Source of the DNA: Atherix ibis
Lineage: Eukaryota; Arthropoda; Insecta; Diptera; Athericidae
Length of the DNA: 64,000 nt
Reading direction: 5' to 3'
Assembly (NCBI GenBank): GCA_958298945.1
Contig: OY282606.1
Coordinates: 25,331,740 to 25,395,739, forward strand
Part shown: positions 23,851 to 35,515 of the stretch, one piece after another
How the letters are laid out: the number at the start of each line of letters is the position of its first letter
How positions within the stretch are numbered: the stretch's first letter is position 1
Position numbers and translations under genes: made by a program
The notes under the pieces: model-generated
Databases searched by the model: none
The model's input: the letters and a program-made list of their open reading frames with translations, nothing else
What the model was told of the DNA's origin: nothing

Positions 23851-26493
23851 TTGTAAGTAGTTGTTAATATCAATAAAATAGAGAAAAAAATTCTTCTTAC
23901 TAATAAATTCTACTTATTACTTCCGTTTTATCTGCAGGAGTATTTAAATGGAAAAACAGACGAGATTGAAATATTTTTATAACGAATAACAAATAATATA
24001 CGTTTAAATTATTTTCCGAAGTATTTCGAACTAAAGGCCAATAATTTCAACTCCACAATAATAGTCGATAAGTCCAAATTGGTTTTGAAATTAAATTATA
24101 TAAAATTAATATGTTATTCAGTGAAGATTAAGAATGTTTAATTATGTATAGGGAATATGATTTTTTTGGAATAATATCTCAATTTTTTTTATCCATTTCC
24201 CTTTTTATAAAATTTAAGATCAAAAATAAATATAAAAATAAATTCTTATTTTTGGTGAAGAGTAACAACTATTTACCATACACATAAATGATATTTTGTT
24301 AATTTTTTTTGCTATAAAACTAAATAGCCAATTTAATAGAATAAATTCCAATGCAAAATATTTGGAATAATGCAGTAAAATGTCGAAGGTGTGTTTTTTT
24401 TTGACTCTTTCATGGAATTTTTATGGACAAAAATCTATTAAGAAATATTCTATTAATTAATTAACAAAAACAAATATTTCATTAACAATTTGGATTAATT
24501 TTCATAAATATTTGTAGTGGCACAGACTAATTAGCATGTTCGATTTAAATTCATATTATTATTTTGACAATTATTTGCATATTCATATGATAATAAGCTG
24601 AAAACTTTACAAAATGAAATTCAGCAAGTTGGAAATAATTATACTCCGAGAGTGGAACATATGCAAAATAATTTAACACCAATAGAAGAAGGTATATACT
24701 CGTTATTAAAACTGCATTAAATTAGTTAGTGATATGTGTGTGCTAAAAGCATATATGGAAAAGCGTATATGTATCGTCTTTAAAAGCTAAAATAACCGCA
24801 AAGCACGCTGCTAAAGCTAATGAGTTTTTCGTTAAATCCGTCACAGCTCCCTCACACTTTGAATTTGAAATACGTTTTTAGGGTACATTCAATAAATTAT
24901 ACTGACAGGTATTCTGAAATGGGTAAGTCAATTCAATGAAATCATAACAAAGCTGTTATTTACCTAAAGGCTACCACCTGGTAACTGCTAACATGTTGTT
25001 CTAATCAACCTTCAAAAATATTCAATCTGAAACTGGGGTTTTGCCTGAAAATTCCACTTTGAAAGTTTATCTGATTAGGATTGAATTGAAAAATCTGCTA
25101 TTAGAACCAAAAGCCTACCAAATTATTATAAACCACGTCCGGTATACTATTCGGATAACTTGTCAGCAAATAAATACGAGGCATTCAGTGGTTTAGAAAT
25201 TTTAAAGTTTATTTTGCTACCGGAACAGAGGCGCTGACAAGACACACGTTGATGAGTAAACGAGGACAAGTTAATAATTCAAAAGCACCTTAATTAGGCA
25301 TCAATGTTAATGGATATTCGTGGTATTGAATCCTGTAGATAATGTGAGTGAAATTATGTAAAATAATTTTCGTTACAAAGACTACAAAAAAAAAATGCGA
25401 TGCCAGGGAATAATTTCTCTTATTTCACTTTTGAATAATACGATTACGCACGATGGTAATTTTCCTTTTAGCTTATTTAAGATTTCATTTTTATTATAAA
25501 AAATACTCCCTTCCAAAAAGTAATGTTTATGTAGAAATTCCAAGTTCTAGAAAAATTTTATTGGTGCTGAGCCTATCACTGAAGATAAATTTCACTTTGG
25601 ATTTATAGTTTTATTGTAAAAATTTTATTATTTTATGGCAAAATTTAGATGATTTAATTCTACTTAAAAGGAAGCCTTTGATATAAATCGCATTATACTC
25701 GTACATAAAATGCGTAAATTTCATTGTTCAATTGGTTATAATTTAAGTATAAAATTGTTTTTTTTTTATGGTAAATATATTTGGAAAAGACTTGTTCTTT
25801 TTTTTTGTTTTTGTTGGAATAAAATACATTTAAGAAGAAGGTAAATACAATACGTGACAGAGTAAATTTTATATTTTAGACATGAACATCAGCTCAATAT
25901 CAGGGAATTCATGAACAGAATATCAATGATGATGGTTTGAATTTTGATTGAAGACATTTACAATGGAATTTTGTTTATTTTTTGCCATTAACATTTCTTA
26001 ATAGCCTTAAGAGTTGATTTTTGTTCTAATTGTTTCCGACTATTGTTTTTTTTTTTAATTAACCAACTTCTTATCAAATTAATTGCAAAGATAAACTTTC
26101 ATATTTATTTTGTTTTTTTATTTTTTTGTTATTAAAATTAGATTGTTGTGGTTAAAGTTTAAGTTTACTTTATTGCATATCCTTGACATTTTACATTATT
26201 CTTCTTATACAATTATTAATAATATTTTCTCTTAAGAATATTTAATCCTAGCTCAATCTTTATCTTTATTGGTTCTTAGATTTCTGTTATACTTGAATTT
26301 ATTTCTAATACATTTATATAAAAAAAACCTGATTTCTCCCTTAACCTAACCTTAAACCTTAAATCTTCTCTTATAAACTAAATATGCGTTTTTATACAAT
26401 TATTCTTAAAACTAATCTTAAAACTAAATTCTATATTTGAATCCAGCAATTGCTGCGTTTGTTGTGTCCTCTTGATTCCCTGTGGTGCTCCCG
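23851..26493. other. Long AT-rich spacer, nothing recognised
   Basis: No coding frame with a motif, no TIR and no RNA gene seen. Confidence 0.55.
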
Positions 26494-26890
26494 ACCTCAA
26501 GTCATGTAATTGCTAACCTCGATATTGTCCCTTTGGCTTCTTTTTGTAGTCCCTTTAGCTTTTTCTGTGTCCTTCAATAGACGTAACGATGACAGGTACT
26601 TGGAGTTTCTCAAGATCTCCAAGAATATGTTATCCGTTAGCTGTCTTACTTCTCTGTTTTGATGATGGTGTAATGATTTAACGCATTTGTGCATTATTCC
26701 TATTTGCCATACAACAAATGGGGAAACGCCTGCCTCCCGGTACAACCTGTCGTTTGATATAAACTTTTTTGTCTCTGTAGATCTGCCGAGCCCTTTGGCT
26801 TTTCGTAGAATCCTGTGCAGTTCTGTTGCTACTGTTGGGGAAAAGGATGACCAGATGGGGACGCTCTTATAAATAAATAATGAGTTTGAC
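26494..26890 (-). mobile_element. LINE pol C-terminal fragment (tentative)
   Basis: One - strand frame from about 26880 to 26497 is open for about 125 codons: SVPIWSSFSPTVATELHRIL, then LYREAGVSPFVVWQIGIMHK and later KHLHHHQNR-like text. The APVWSS-like start and the LYREAG.. stretch resemble post-RT regions of jockey/R1 LINEs. No catalytic motif is present, so this is a moderate guess. Confidence 0.4.
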
Positions 26891-27050
26891 GTCTTTACGT
26901 AGGATTTCTCAGCGATACATTCACAGAAGCCTACAATATATACCGTTGGCTTTTTTTTCTTTATCCCTGATAAAGGAGTTGAATTTAAGGTTTTTGTTAA
27001 AATTCAAGCCTTGATAGATTCAGCACGCGCCTAATTATCGAGTCATACGA

Positions 27051-27526
27051 AACATTCGTTAAATTTATAAAAACATTCGTTGAAATTGTAAAAACGTTTA
27101 TTAAAGTTGTAAAAACGTTCATTGAAATTGTAAAAACATTCGTTAAAATTATAAAAATATTTTTAAAAATTGTAAAACGTTCGTTAAAATTTAAGAACAT
27201 TCGTCAAAATTGTATAAACATTCGTTAAAATTATAAAAACATTCGCTGAAATTGTAAAAAAAAGTTTCTTTTGAAATTATAACAACATTCGTTAAAATTA
27301 TAAAAACATTAGTTAAAATTGTAAAAACATTCGTTAAAATTATAAAAAAACATGCGTTTAAATGTTAAAAACACTCATCAAAATTATAAAAACATTCGTT
27401 AAAATTGTAACAACATTCGTTAAAATTATAAAAACTTTCGTTAAAATTATAAAAACATTCGTTCAAAATGTAAAAAACGTTCGTTGAAACTGTAAAAACA
27501 TTAGTTAAAATTAAAAAACATTCGGT
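27051..27526. repeat. Minisatellite, about 21-bp unit
   Basis: About 22 head-to-tail copies of a unit close to acattcgttaaaattataaa(a). Substitutions and 1-2 bp indels have built up, and there is one disturbed unit near 27250-27280. In the - strand the array reads as a repeated NVFTI.. heptad because 21 is divisible by three, but stops break it, so it is not a gene. Confidence 0.92.
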
Positions 27527-27640
27527 TATGTCCAAATCCGCAGTTTACGAATTTCTTCTTTCCTGACGGCGTGAGGCACAAGCACTCTGACTTTGGAATG
27601 TTTACTTGAAGACCCCATTCTTTATAGTTTATTGACTGTT
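27527..27640 (-). mobile_element. LINE RT fragment
   Basis: The - strand reads NYKEWGLQVNIPKSECLCLT then PSGKKKFVNCGF, the stretch just after the catalytic [FY]ADD of LINE RT (YE.WGL.IN..KTE.L). It directly abuts the minisatellite. Clade undecided, perhaps RTE or R4-like. Confidence 0.5.
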
Positions 27641-27949
27641 AACTTCATAGCTTCTAATGCTACTCTAGATCGCATTGATGTACTGTAAACTAGGGTCGAT
27701 TGTTGTGGGAAATATTGTAGGCTTTTTTATTGGGAGTAAAATTGGGAAGCTACCGTTTTTCAATAGATGGTACCAACAATAAATGCTGGTCCAAAATATC
27801 GGTTTAGAAACGTCAGATCGTAAACTTAGACATCTGTCAATAACAACTCATCATCATCACATTTGTGCCTTTTTATTGGCGTTATATATTTTTTTTGTGC
27901 GTGAGAATCGCAAAATTTAAGCCAAATGAACGTCGAGAATTTTTTTTTG

Positions 27950-29010
27950 CTCCTTCTCTTGAATGATTGTAGAAACTTATGGTAGCAGGGAGCGTTCTAT
28001 AATTGTAGAAACTTATAGAAGAGAAGGAGCGTGTCGGACCGGTGAACTGATACGCTTAACCCGAGCATTGAAGGAAAAACGACCACAATATGAACAAAAA
28101 TACAACCAAGTGATTTCGCAGCAATTTGACGCCATTGGATATCAAACCACCAACCCGTGTGCGTAGAGTGCATACAGAGGAAAATATTGCTCCCGTAGCG
28201 TCCAGTATTGGCGAAGACCGCGATTTGTCTATCTGGCACCGCTCATAGACATTGGGATTCTGTTGCTCGACTATGTGGAAAATTTTACGAAAGGATCTTG
28301 GTCTTAAAGCGTATAAAATACAGCTCATCCAAGAACTATAAACGAACAACCTGCCAAAGCGTCAAATTTTCGGTAAGTGGACCTTAGCACGAAATTGCGT
28401 CCAACGACGAAGCTCATTTCTGGTTGAATGGGTATGTGAATAAGCAAAATTGTCATATTTAGTCTGAAGAACCACAACGGGTAAAACAATAACTGCCATT
28501 GTACTCAGAAAAATACACTGTTTGGTGCTGGTTATGGAGAGGGAAAATCGTCGGCTCTTTGTTTTAAAGATGACGCTGGCCCACAACGTTACCCCAAATA
28601 CGGCCGCTGTCGCTTGATGAATTCGAATTTTTTTTGCTCAAAATTCAAGAACTGCATGTGGTTGCTCCAAGGCGGTACTACATGCCACACAGCACGTGCA
28701 ACAATGTACATATTGAGAGATGAGTTCCGGTGAGTTGGCCGCCTAGATCGAAGGATTTGACGCCTCCAGACTATTTTTTATGAGACTACTTGAAGTCACT
28801 CGTCTATACTGACAAACCAGTAGTACTTGCAGTCTTGGAAGATAACATTACACGTGCTATTAGCGAGATACTAACCGATATGCTCGAAAAAGTGGTCCAA
28901 AAATGGACCTTTCGCATGGATTACTTAAACCGTAGTCATAGCCAACATTTACATTCAAAAAACCTTTAAAAAGTAAATGGCAAGCATTGATCTATCGATT
29001 TAAATAAAAA
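27950..29010 (+). mobile_element. Tc1/mariner element (LEYLSWGYVKS type), copy 2, mosaic
   Basis: 28110-29010 is homologous to 16480-17230 in opposite orientation: FDAIGYQTTNPCA near the start, then EDNITRAISEILTDMLEKVV near 28840-28890. Before it, 28035-28108 reads LIRLTRALKEKRPQYEQKYN, a mauritiana-mariner stretch that does not belong to this lineage. An imperfect duplication of about 43 bp (attgtagaaacttat twice) lies at 27966-28040. Stops and frameshifts are frequent. No clear TIR was found on the left. Confidence 0.6.
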
Positions 29011-29682
29011 TTTCATACACATTTACATTTTATTTATTATTTAATTTGTATAATTCTTTTTAAATCAATTACTGAATAAAAATGTTGTTTTAAAAAGAAT
29101 TATCGCATTTACAAAATAGATTAATTAATTATATTTAAACAGTTTTTTTTAGCTACTCGTATTGATCGATTATAAGTTTTTCTTATTTTTTTTTTTATAA
29201 ATCATTTGACTTTACATATTTTTATAAACTACTTTTCGAAACTTTTGTCATTCTCCACGCAGTACATACAAAATTTTTCATTCCCAAAGAATTTCAAGTT
29301 TTAAATTATTTTATTATTATATGTAAAGTTAAATTTTCAAAAATGTGTTTATTAAAATGTAATAAATTTATAGTTAATATATCATCCTGGTAACAGATTC
29401 TCTTCTAAGAATTAAACCTTGAAAATAATATCCTTGACGAGCACATTCTACAGTTTCCATCTGAGCATAAAATGTTTTCATTTCGGTTAAAAATTAGAAT
29501 ATGCTTAAATTTGTGCTAAAAAAATTAAGTCCAACTATGACCTTTTCGAATTTGCACACTACTGAATGATAATTTTATTTTATTTAATTATTACAAATGT
29601 CAATTATAACTTAAACCAAACAAAAATTTTTTAGAAAAAATGTTAAGAATTTAATTCGATTCCATTTTTTAAATTAAATTCT
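29011..29682. other. Spacer, nothing recognised
   Basis: AT-rich sequence. No coding pattern and no repeat that I can assign. Confidence 0.5.
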
Positions 29683-29798
29683 TTTGAGCCAATAAGATAC
29701 AGTATAAAAGGTGCTTTAAAAATGGCTAAGAGGAAGAAGAGGAGCTTCCTCTTAGCCATTTTTAAAGCACCTTTTATACTGTATCTTATTGGCTCAAA
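29683..29798. repeat. Perfect inverted repeat, 54-bp arms, 8-nt loop
   Basis: The arm 29683-29736 is exactly the reverse complement of 29745-29798, with the spacer aagaggag between. The match continues outward almost perfectly to about 29678 and 29802, with one A missing on the right. No TA or other target duplication is obvious. A transcript would fold into a very stable stem. Confidence 0.97.
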
Positions 29799-29979
29799 GA
29801 ATTTTTCGAAATGTCTTTATAAAATTGATTTTATCCGATTATATAGACCTACCATATGCTAATGTAGTACAAAAATATATTTGCCACAATTTTCATTTAA
29901 GGTATTTTAAATTCACAGCTCAGAAAATATGTTACTTAAAAATATGGAACTGAACGAAAAATATACAATTCGAATTATA

Positions 29980-31233
29980 CGAGGATCATTCAATAAGTCC
30001 TTAGAAAATACGAGAAATTGCGCTCGTAGTGTCGGTCAAAATTTCAGCTCGATCCATAGCGTAGGTCAATTTCTATCGTCGATTAAAGTTAACGACATTT
30101 ATTTGTGGATAACAATGGAAAAAAGAGAGTTTAGGGCTGTCATCAAACATCTCCATTTGAAAGGCTTAAGCCCGAAAGAAATCAAAGCCGAGTTGGATGC
30201 AGTTCATGGCACATCTGCACCTGTGTTTGCGACGGTTTACAATTGTGTGAATGAATTTAAACGTGGCCGTTCATCCACAAAAGATGAACATCGTTCAGGA
30301 CACCCAGTTAAGGTGTCTACTCCTGAAATCATCGACAAAATCCACGATCTGATTTTGAACGATCGGCGAATTAAAGTGCGCGAATTAGTTGAGGCCACGG
30401 GCATATAACAAGGTATAGTCGCTTCAATTTTGCATGAAAAATTGTCTGTGAAAAAAATTTCGGTAAGATGGGTGCCGCGTTTGCTCTCAGAGGAGAATAA
30501 GCGCAATCGTGTAGTGGACTCTGAGGTTATGTTGACACTCTTTCATCGCAATCCTGCCGAATTCCTTCGTCGATATGTCACTGTGGACGAAACCTGGATA
30601 CACTACTACGCTCCAGAAACGAAGAGACAGTCATCACAGTGGATTTGCAAGGGTGAACGGGCTCCGAAGAAGGCAAAAACTGTGCCATCGGCCGGCAAGG
30701 TGATGGCCACGGTCTTTTGGGATTCGCAAGGCATCATTTTTATCGACTACTTGGAAAAAGGAAAAACAATAACAGGATTACGCGTCGTTACTGCAACGGT
30801 TGAGCGAGGAAATCAAAGAGAAACGCTCCCTTTCTGAAGAAGAAAAAAATCCTCTTGCATCAGGACAATACGCGTGTGTACACCTGCGCTGTTTCCATGG
30901 CCAAAATTGTGGAATTAAGAATGGAATTGTTGCAGCATCCCGCTTATTCGCCAGATTTGGCCCCGAGTGACTATTTTCTTTTCCCCAATCTGAAGAAATG
31001 GCTTGGCAGACGACGGTTCACTTCCAACAAGGACGTCATTGCTCAAACGGATGAGTATTTTGCAGAACTTCCGAAATCCTATTTTTTGGACGGGATAAAA
31101 ATTTTGGAAAAATAAAATTTTTTTTTTTAAAACAGTTGTCCTCTTAAAGAAGATTATGTTGCAAAATAAAATTTTTTTTTTTTTAAAACAGTTTTCTTCC
31201 ATCTTTTTCTAAGGACTTATTGAACGACCCTCG
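29980..31233 (+). mobile_element. Decayed sibling of the intact mariner
   Basis: Left TIR cgaggatcattcaataagtc after TA at 29978-29979; right TIR ends ...gaacgaccctcg at 31233 followed by TA. The body matches 20000-21196 closely in inverted orientation. Extra T/A-rich repeats near 31110-31195 lengthen the 3' side (a duplicated aaaattttttttttt stretch). Confidence 0.92.
30115..31115 (+). pseudogene. Mariner transposase, broken copy
   Basis: Aligned by eye with the intact protein at 20063-21061. It starts with MEKREFRAVIKHLH, and the linker WVPRLL and first Asp (VTVDETWIHYY) are present. An in-frame TAA at about 30406 replaces a Ser codon in the second HTH (ATGI stop). A frameshift near 30775 changes ITGAYYASLLQ into other text, and the frame is restored around 30855 in time for LHQDNTRVYT, YSPDLAPSDYFLF and the third Asp. 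The last residues differ from the intact copy (AELPKSYFLDGIKILEK). It is non-functional but recently so. Confidence 0.9.
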
Positions 31234-33020
31234 TACTATAATAATATGTGGTAATATTTTTAATTAACTATAATGGAACGGTATTAATTTGCGCTTAAAA
31301 CTATTAAATTGTATGATTTTTTTTAAAGAAAATTTTCACGAACAGCTAAAAATTATTTTAAGCATTCTACATCGAAAACTTTAATAATATTGTATAATTT
31401 TCCCTATAATTAAACTTTTATTTCGTTATCGTTTGAATGTTGAACATTTTAATATGCAATACTTCCATCTATTGTTAGCACAAGGAAATCCAAACTTTAT
31501 CTTTTTAATAATATATAGTAAATATATCAAAACATATGTATTATCAGATAGAATATAAAATATAAAATGGAATTTTCTTTTATACATTGTATATATTGTA
31601 AAGATATTGCAAAACGTATTTTGAGAATTTTTACAATATAAATTTTCCAGAAGATTTCTGATTAACTCATATCCGGTTAGGTAAATAACCACGTAAACTA
31701 AGAAAAGTATCTTGGAATGTTATCTTTTGCCATAAATGAAGTGAAGGAATATTGTTCATTTTTTTTTCTCTATTCAAGTTGATTTTTTTTATTAATTTCA
31801 ATTAAAAAATACACTTTCTAAGAAATTTTATATGCTTGTGCAATTACTCATAACCTAATTAGCTATTATATGAAACGTGATGAAGAAATAATAAAACTAG
31901 TTTAATGTTCATGAATTTTTCTACAAAATTTATTTTAAAATTATAACATTTTAGATTTATAAAGAATATTTTTTTTCCAAAAGTATCCAAGTATTTAAAA
32001 ATATTACCTGGTTAAGTGTACAACAGAGCAACTTTATTAACTAATTTTCTTTTAATTATTATAGCAAACAGATAAAAAAGTAATATTTCCATAATGAGAT
32101 TATTGCATTTTTATAATTAAAATTAATTATAAAAAATTATAGTTTAGTAATTGGAAAAAGTGCCATTGATAATACTGTTCTCGCGAAGTTACCTTCTTTT
32201 TAGCACACCCCCCTATCCCCACCACCCCTCCCAATCATACCAAAAAAATGTTAATGGCAAAATTTGGGTCTTCTTTTTTTCTATAAAAGTTAGTTCTTAT
32301 GATTATATAAGATTTGATTTTTTTTCCATTTATATGAGATGAAAAAATTTCTAATCATAAATAGTTTTTTTCTACATTTTTGTAAGAATCCATTTCATCC
32401 TTTAACAAAATGTAAATTATCAAAAAAGAAATTTTTTTTTGTATTTATCATATTATCCAATATCAAAGTTAATTAAATTAGATTTTATTGTATAAAAAAA
32501 ATAAATATTTTCTAATAAATTTATAGCTTCATTGGCTATTTTCATAGGATATTTATTATTATTTAAAAGTACCAATATGATTTTTCTGCAAACATAATTA
32601 AATATATATGTTGGGAGTACATATAGAGACAATTTTCAGAGAGAATTTTTTTAAAAAAATACTTTGTATGCTGCTTAGAATATTGAAAATCAGAATAGAG
32701 AAAACCTATCAAAACTAGGGCAAGTTTTATGGTATAAATTCTCATGTCAAATGGGTATAAAGTATTTAGTACGTTAAATTTAGTTCCTTTAAACCAAGAA
32801 CTATTTAAGAGCAAATTGCATCTGCTCCTCTTCATGAGTCCAAAATTTTTCACTCAAATTATGTACTGTGTGCCATGTAAAAATATATGGTATCAATATA
32901 TTCTTTTAGAGCTAATAATGTATATAAAGTATTTTTTTAAAAATATACTGCACTTACGTGTATTGCTTTAAATTTTTAATAACTGAAATTTCAGTATTCA
33001 AATTTTCAATATTATTATAT
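31234..33020. other. Spacer with a C-rich island
   Basis: AT-rich throughout except for 32207-32232, a run of C blocks. No gene recognised. Confidence 0.5.
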
Positions 33021-33850
33021 ACTAGCTGCCCGTTGCCCAGCGTTGCTCGGCCTTATTTAATTAAAATTAAAACATGTTTTTTTGGTTTAAGCCATTATTA
33101 GATATAAAATAATAGAACAATTTTACCTCTCTTGAGTTTTTTTGCTAACCGATTGCCGTTCTTGAAATGATAACTAACCTCAAAATTACTTTGGTATTCC
33201 TAAACAGTGTGCACTAAAAATCGAAATGCAAAATATGATGCATTATTGTTGAAAAATTGGAATACAAACAGTTGTACTAATACTTACAATTCTGTTTTTA
33301 GCTGTATTAGATTGGACCAATTTTGCTACTGTGCAGTAGTTCGAAGTAGATTCTCAATAAAATGGACAATTTACTGACAGCAGTAAAATATAACCTCAAA
33401 ATAGTCAACAACAATACTGAGTTTATTCACACATAAAAAAATAAAAACTGATTTTACGCAAACATAAACAATAAAACCAAAAAATTTGACGCTTCAACAT
33501 AACCAAAGAACCCGCTAAGCCATCTATTTCCAGTTCGGGAACTAAAATTTCCCCACCCTAAATAGTTTGCGCAACTACTGCGACAATCTACTCGTTTGTT
33601 CGAGGTACAGTAGATGGTGACAGCTACAACTACTGCACAGTAGGAAACTTTCCCAATCCAATACAGCTAATGTGTTTGAAAATTGGCATATACAGCTACC
33701 ACCACCTACCGGAGGGGTGTCGGAACTATATAGAAACCATTCTCAAGACTCAATGAACAAATTGGTATAATGGTTCAGTATGATTTTATGCATAGTTTTC
33801 GAGTGTATAAGCCTCACACAAAAACGGACATTCATTTTATATATATAGAT
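33021..33850. repeat. Dispersed repeat with ACTAGCTG start and TATATATAGAT end
   Basis: Starts actagctgcccgttgcccag and ends after gacattcattttatatatat, followed by agat. These termini resemble a class of insect dispersed repeat I have seen in other genomes, but I cannot name its class with confidence. It is interrupted by the MITE at 33299-33670. Confidence 0.5.
33299..33670. mobile_element. MITE of about 370 bp nested in the repeat
   Basis: The left end gctgtattagattggacca and 33638-33670 read inward are inverted copies over about 45 bp (shared core actactgcacagtag), with a few mismatches. TA flanks both ends. There is no coding capacity. TA duplications suggest mobilisation by a Tc1/mariner-type transposase. 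Confidence 0.8.
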
Positions 33851-34194
33851 AAAGTTTTTTAAAAGTCACAATTTATAATGATAAGGAGTTGTTATTTTGA
33901 ACCAGCATTTACTGCTGGCGCCATCTTTTATAGTGATCACTTGATTGAACGAATAAGACAGTTAAAGAAAATGGCAAATTTATAGAAAAAGTGTGTTACT
34001 TTAAAGCAATTTTTATTTCCACTCAATTCTGATAGTAGTTTTTTAAGTTATATGATCTCTAAAAAAAAATACAATACATTTTCTTCAGAATATTTTATTT
34101 TCATAAGATGCAAGATCTACAAATGAAAAGTTTTTTTAAATTTTGAATAAAAAAAATATTTTATATGAAAATTCCGTAGTTCTTTATTGAAATA
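33851..34194. other. Spacer, nothing recognised
   Basis: AT-rich with no motif. Confidence 0.5.
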
Positions 34195-34560
34195 TATTTT
34201 AGAGAAAAATAATAACGAGTAAATGTCTACCACGACCACGTTTACAGAGAGCGATCCTTTCGATCGTATTTTTGCATAATTGAGGGTCTATTGGTTTTGA
34301 GCCCTTGAATTGTGCGTGGAGTATTCTCTTAAAAATGCTCTTGGTAGCCAATTGACTTTGCCTTTTTTACAAAATAAGACGTCTAATTGAAATTGGGTTT
34401 TCAATAAATCGATTGTATTTTGAGTAGTGTGGCACGTGGCACCATCCTGTTGAAACCACAAGTTCTTGACATCTATGTCATTAAAAAAAGACTATACAAA
34501 ATTGGTGGCACACTCTATTGTGGTGCCCGTCTTAACTAATTTTTTTATTTTTTTTTATTT
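34195..34560 (-). mobile_element. Tc1/mariner-type relic
   Basis: The - strand reads KVNWLPRAF and IDPQLCKNTIERIALCKRGR. This is related to the VNWPPRS..LTP region and C-terminus of the LEYLSWGYVKS-type transposases, and gtggcac/gaaaccac marks the segment before it. Heavily decayed, with no TIR. Confidence 0.4.
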
Positions 34561-34615
34561 GGCAGGTTTTTCATTTCTATGTTATTGCACAATTTTTACA
34601 TAACACATATATGCA

Positions 34616-35515
34616 TTTATACACGTAGACATGAGACACAGTCGCTCCTATGGAGCATATAGCGGCACTAGAGACTCTGTGAACTCTCTCCATCTGCTTC
34701 TGGCTTGGGCTAGCCTTGTCACTTCCGACCATGACTTGCCAATTTGTTGGTGTTCGCGCTCGACTGATCTTCTCCAAGTGGTCCTTGGACGTCCTCTGCT
34801 GCAATTGCCCTGTGGGTTCCAATCTAGTGCCATCCTTGCTATATCCGTAGGTGGTTTTTGCAAGGTATGGCTTCAGAACATCTAGGGCCAGGTTGTCAGG
34901 TCCGGGTGCTTTGCTGTTCTTAAGCTTGTTGACAGCTGTTGTGATCTCCATAATCGTGGGCGGTGTTGTTGGATCTTCGTGGGTTTCTGCGCATCACTGG
35001 AGGAGGAGGATGGAATTCTGGAGCTACTGGAAGGGATTCTGAGAAGAATTCCTTCTAGCGGTCGAGTTGTTCTTCATCCGTGGAGAGAGCTTGACCGTCT
35101 GTGTCCTTAAGTGGTGGCAGTGATGGTGTTCTTTTTCCGGATAGTTTGCGAATTGATGCATAGACCTGCGGTGTGCAGCGGCTTCTGCTTCGCTAGCTAT
35201 TCCGTTGAAGTAGTTCCTCTTATCATCCCTTGCCATGCGTTTGACCATCTTTTGAGCAAGGTTGTACCTCGTCTGTAGATGGTGCCTTTCCTCGCGGTTT
35301 TGAGCAGTTTGGAATAGACCTTTCAGCTTTCTTCATTCTTCTATTTGAGTCCAGATTGACTAGCGGATCCACTCTTTCCTCTTGTAGTTCCGGAAGCCCG
35401 TTGCTTCCTCTGCAGCGGACTTTAGTTTGCGCAGTAGAGAAGGCCATGTCAGCCTTTCGGCATTGTGGTTAACTTCTTCCAGCTTGTTCGCAAATATCTC
35501 GGCTGTCTTTACTTA
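34616..35515 (-). mobile_element. RTE-like LINE, internally deleted
   Basis: On the - strand the RT start (EITTAVNKLKNSKAPGPDNL, near 34951-34890) is followed almost at once by the element's C-terminus in another frame (MQKPPTDIARMALDWNPQGN, RGRPRTTWRRSVE, 34863-34648). The whole RT core is therefore missing. Upstream pieces lie at 35447-35024 (GKLSTDEEQL-like text in shifted frames). The NPQG.R.RGRP..TWRR ending is characteristic of RTE-type LINE proteins. Confidence 0.75.

Noticed and set aside
26997..27200. - strand frame rich in NVFTI repeats as a repeat protein
   Set aside because: It is only the 21-bp minisatellite read in a frame that stays open because the unit is a multiple of three; stops occur in adjacent units.
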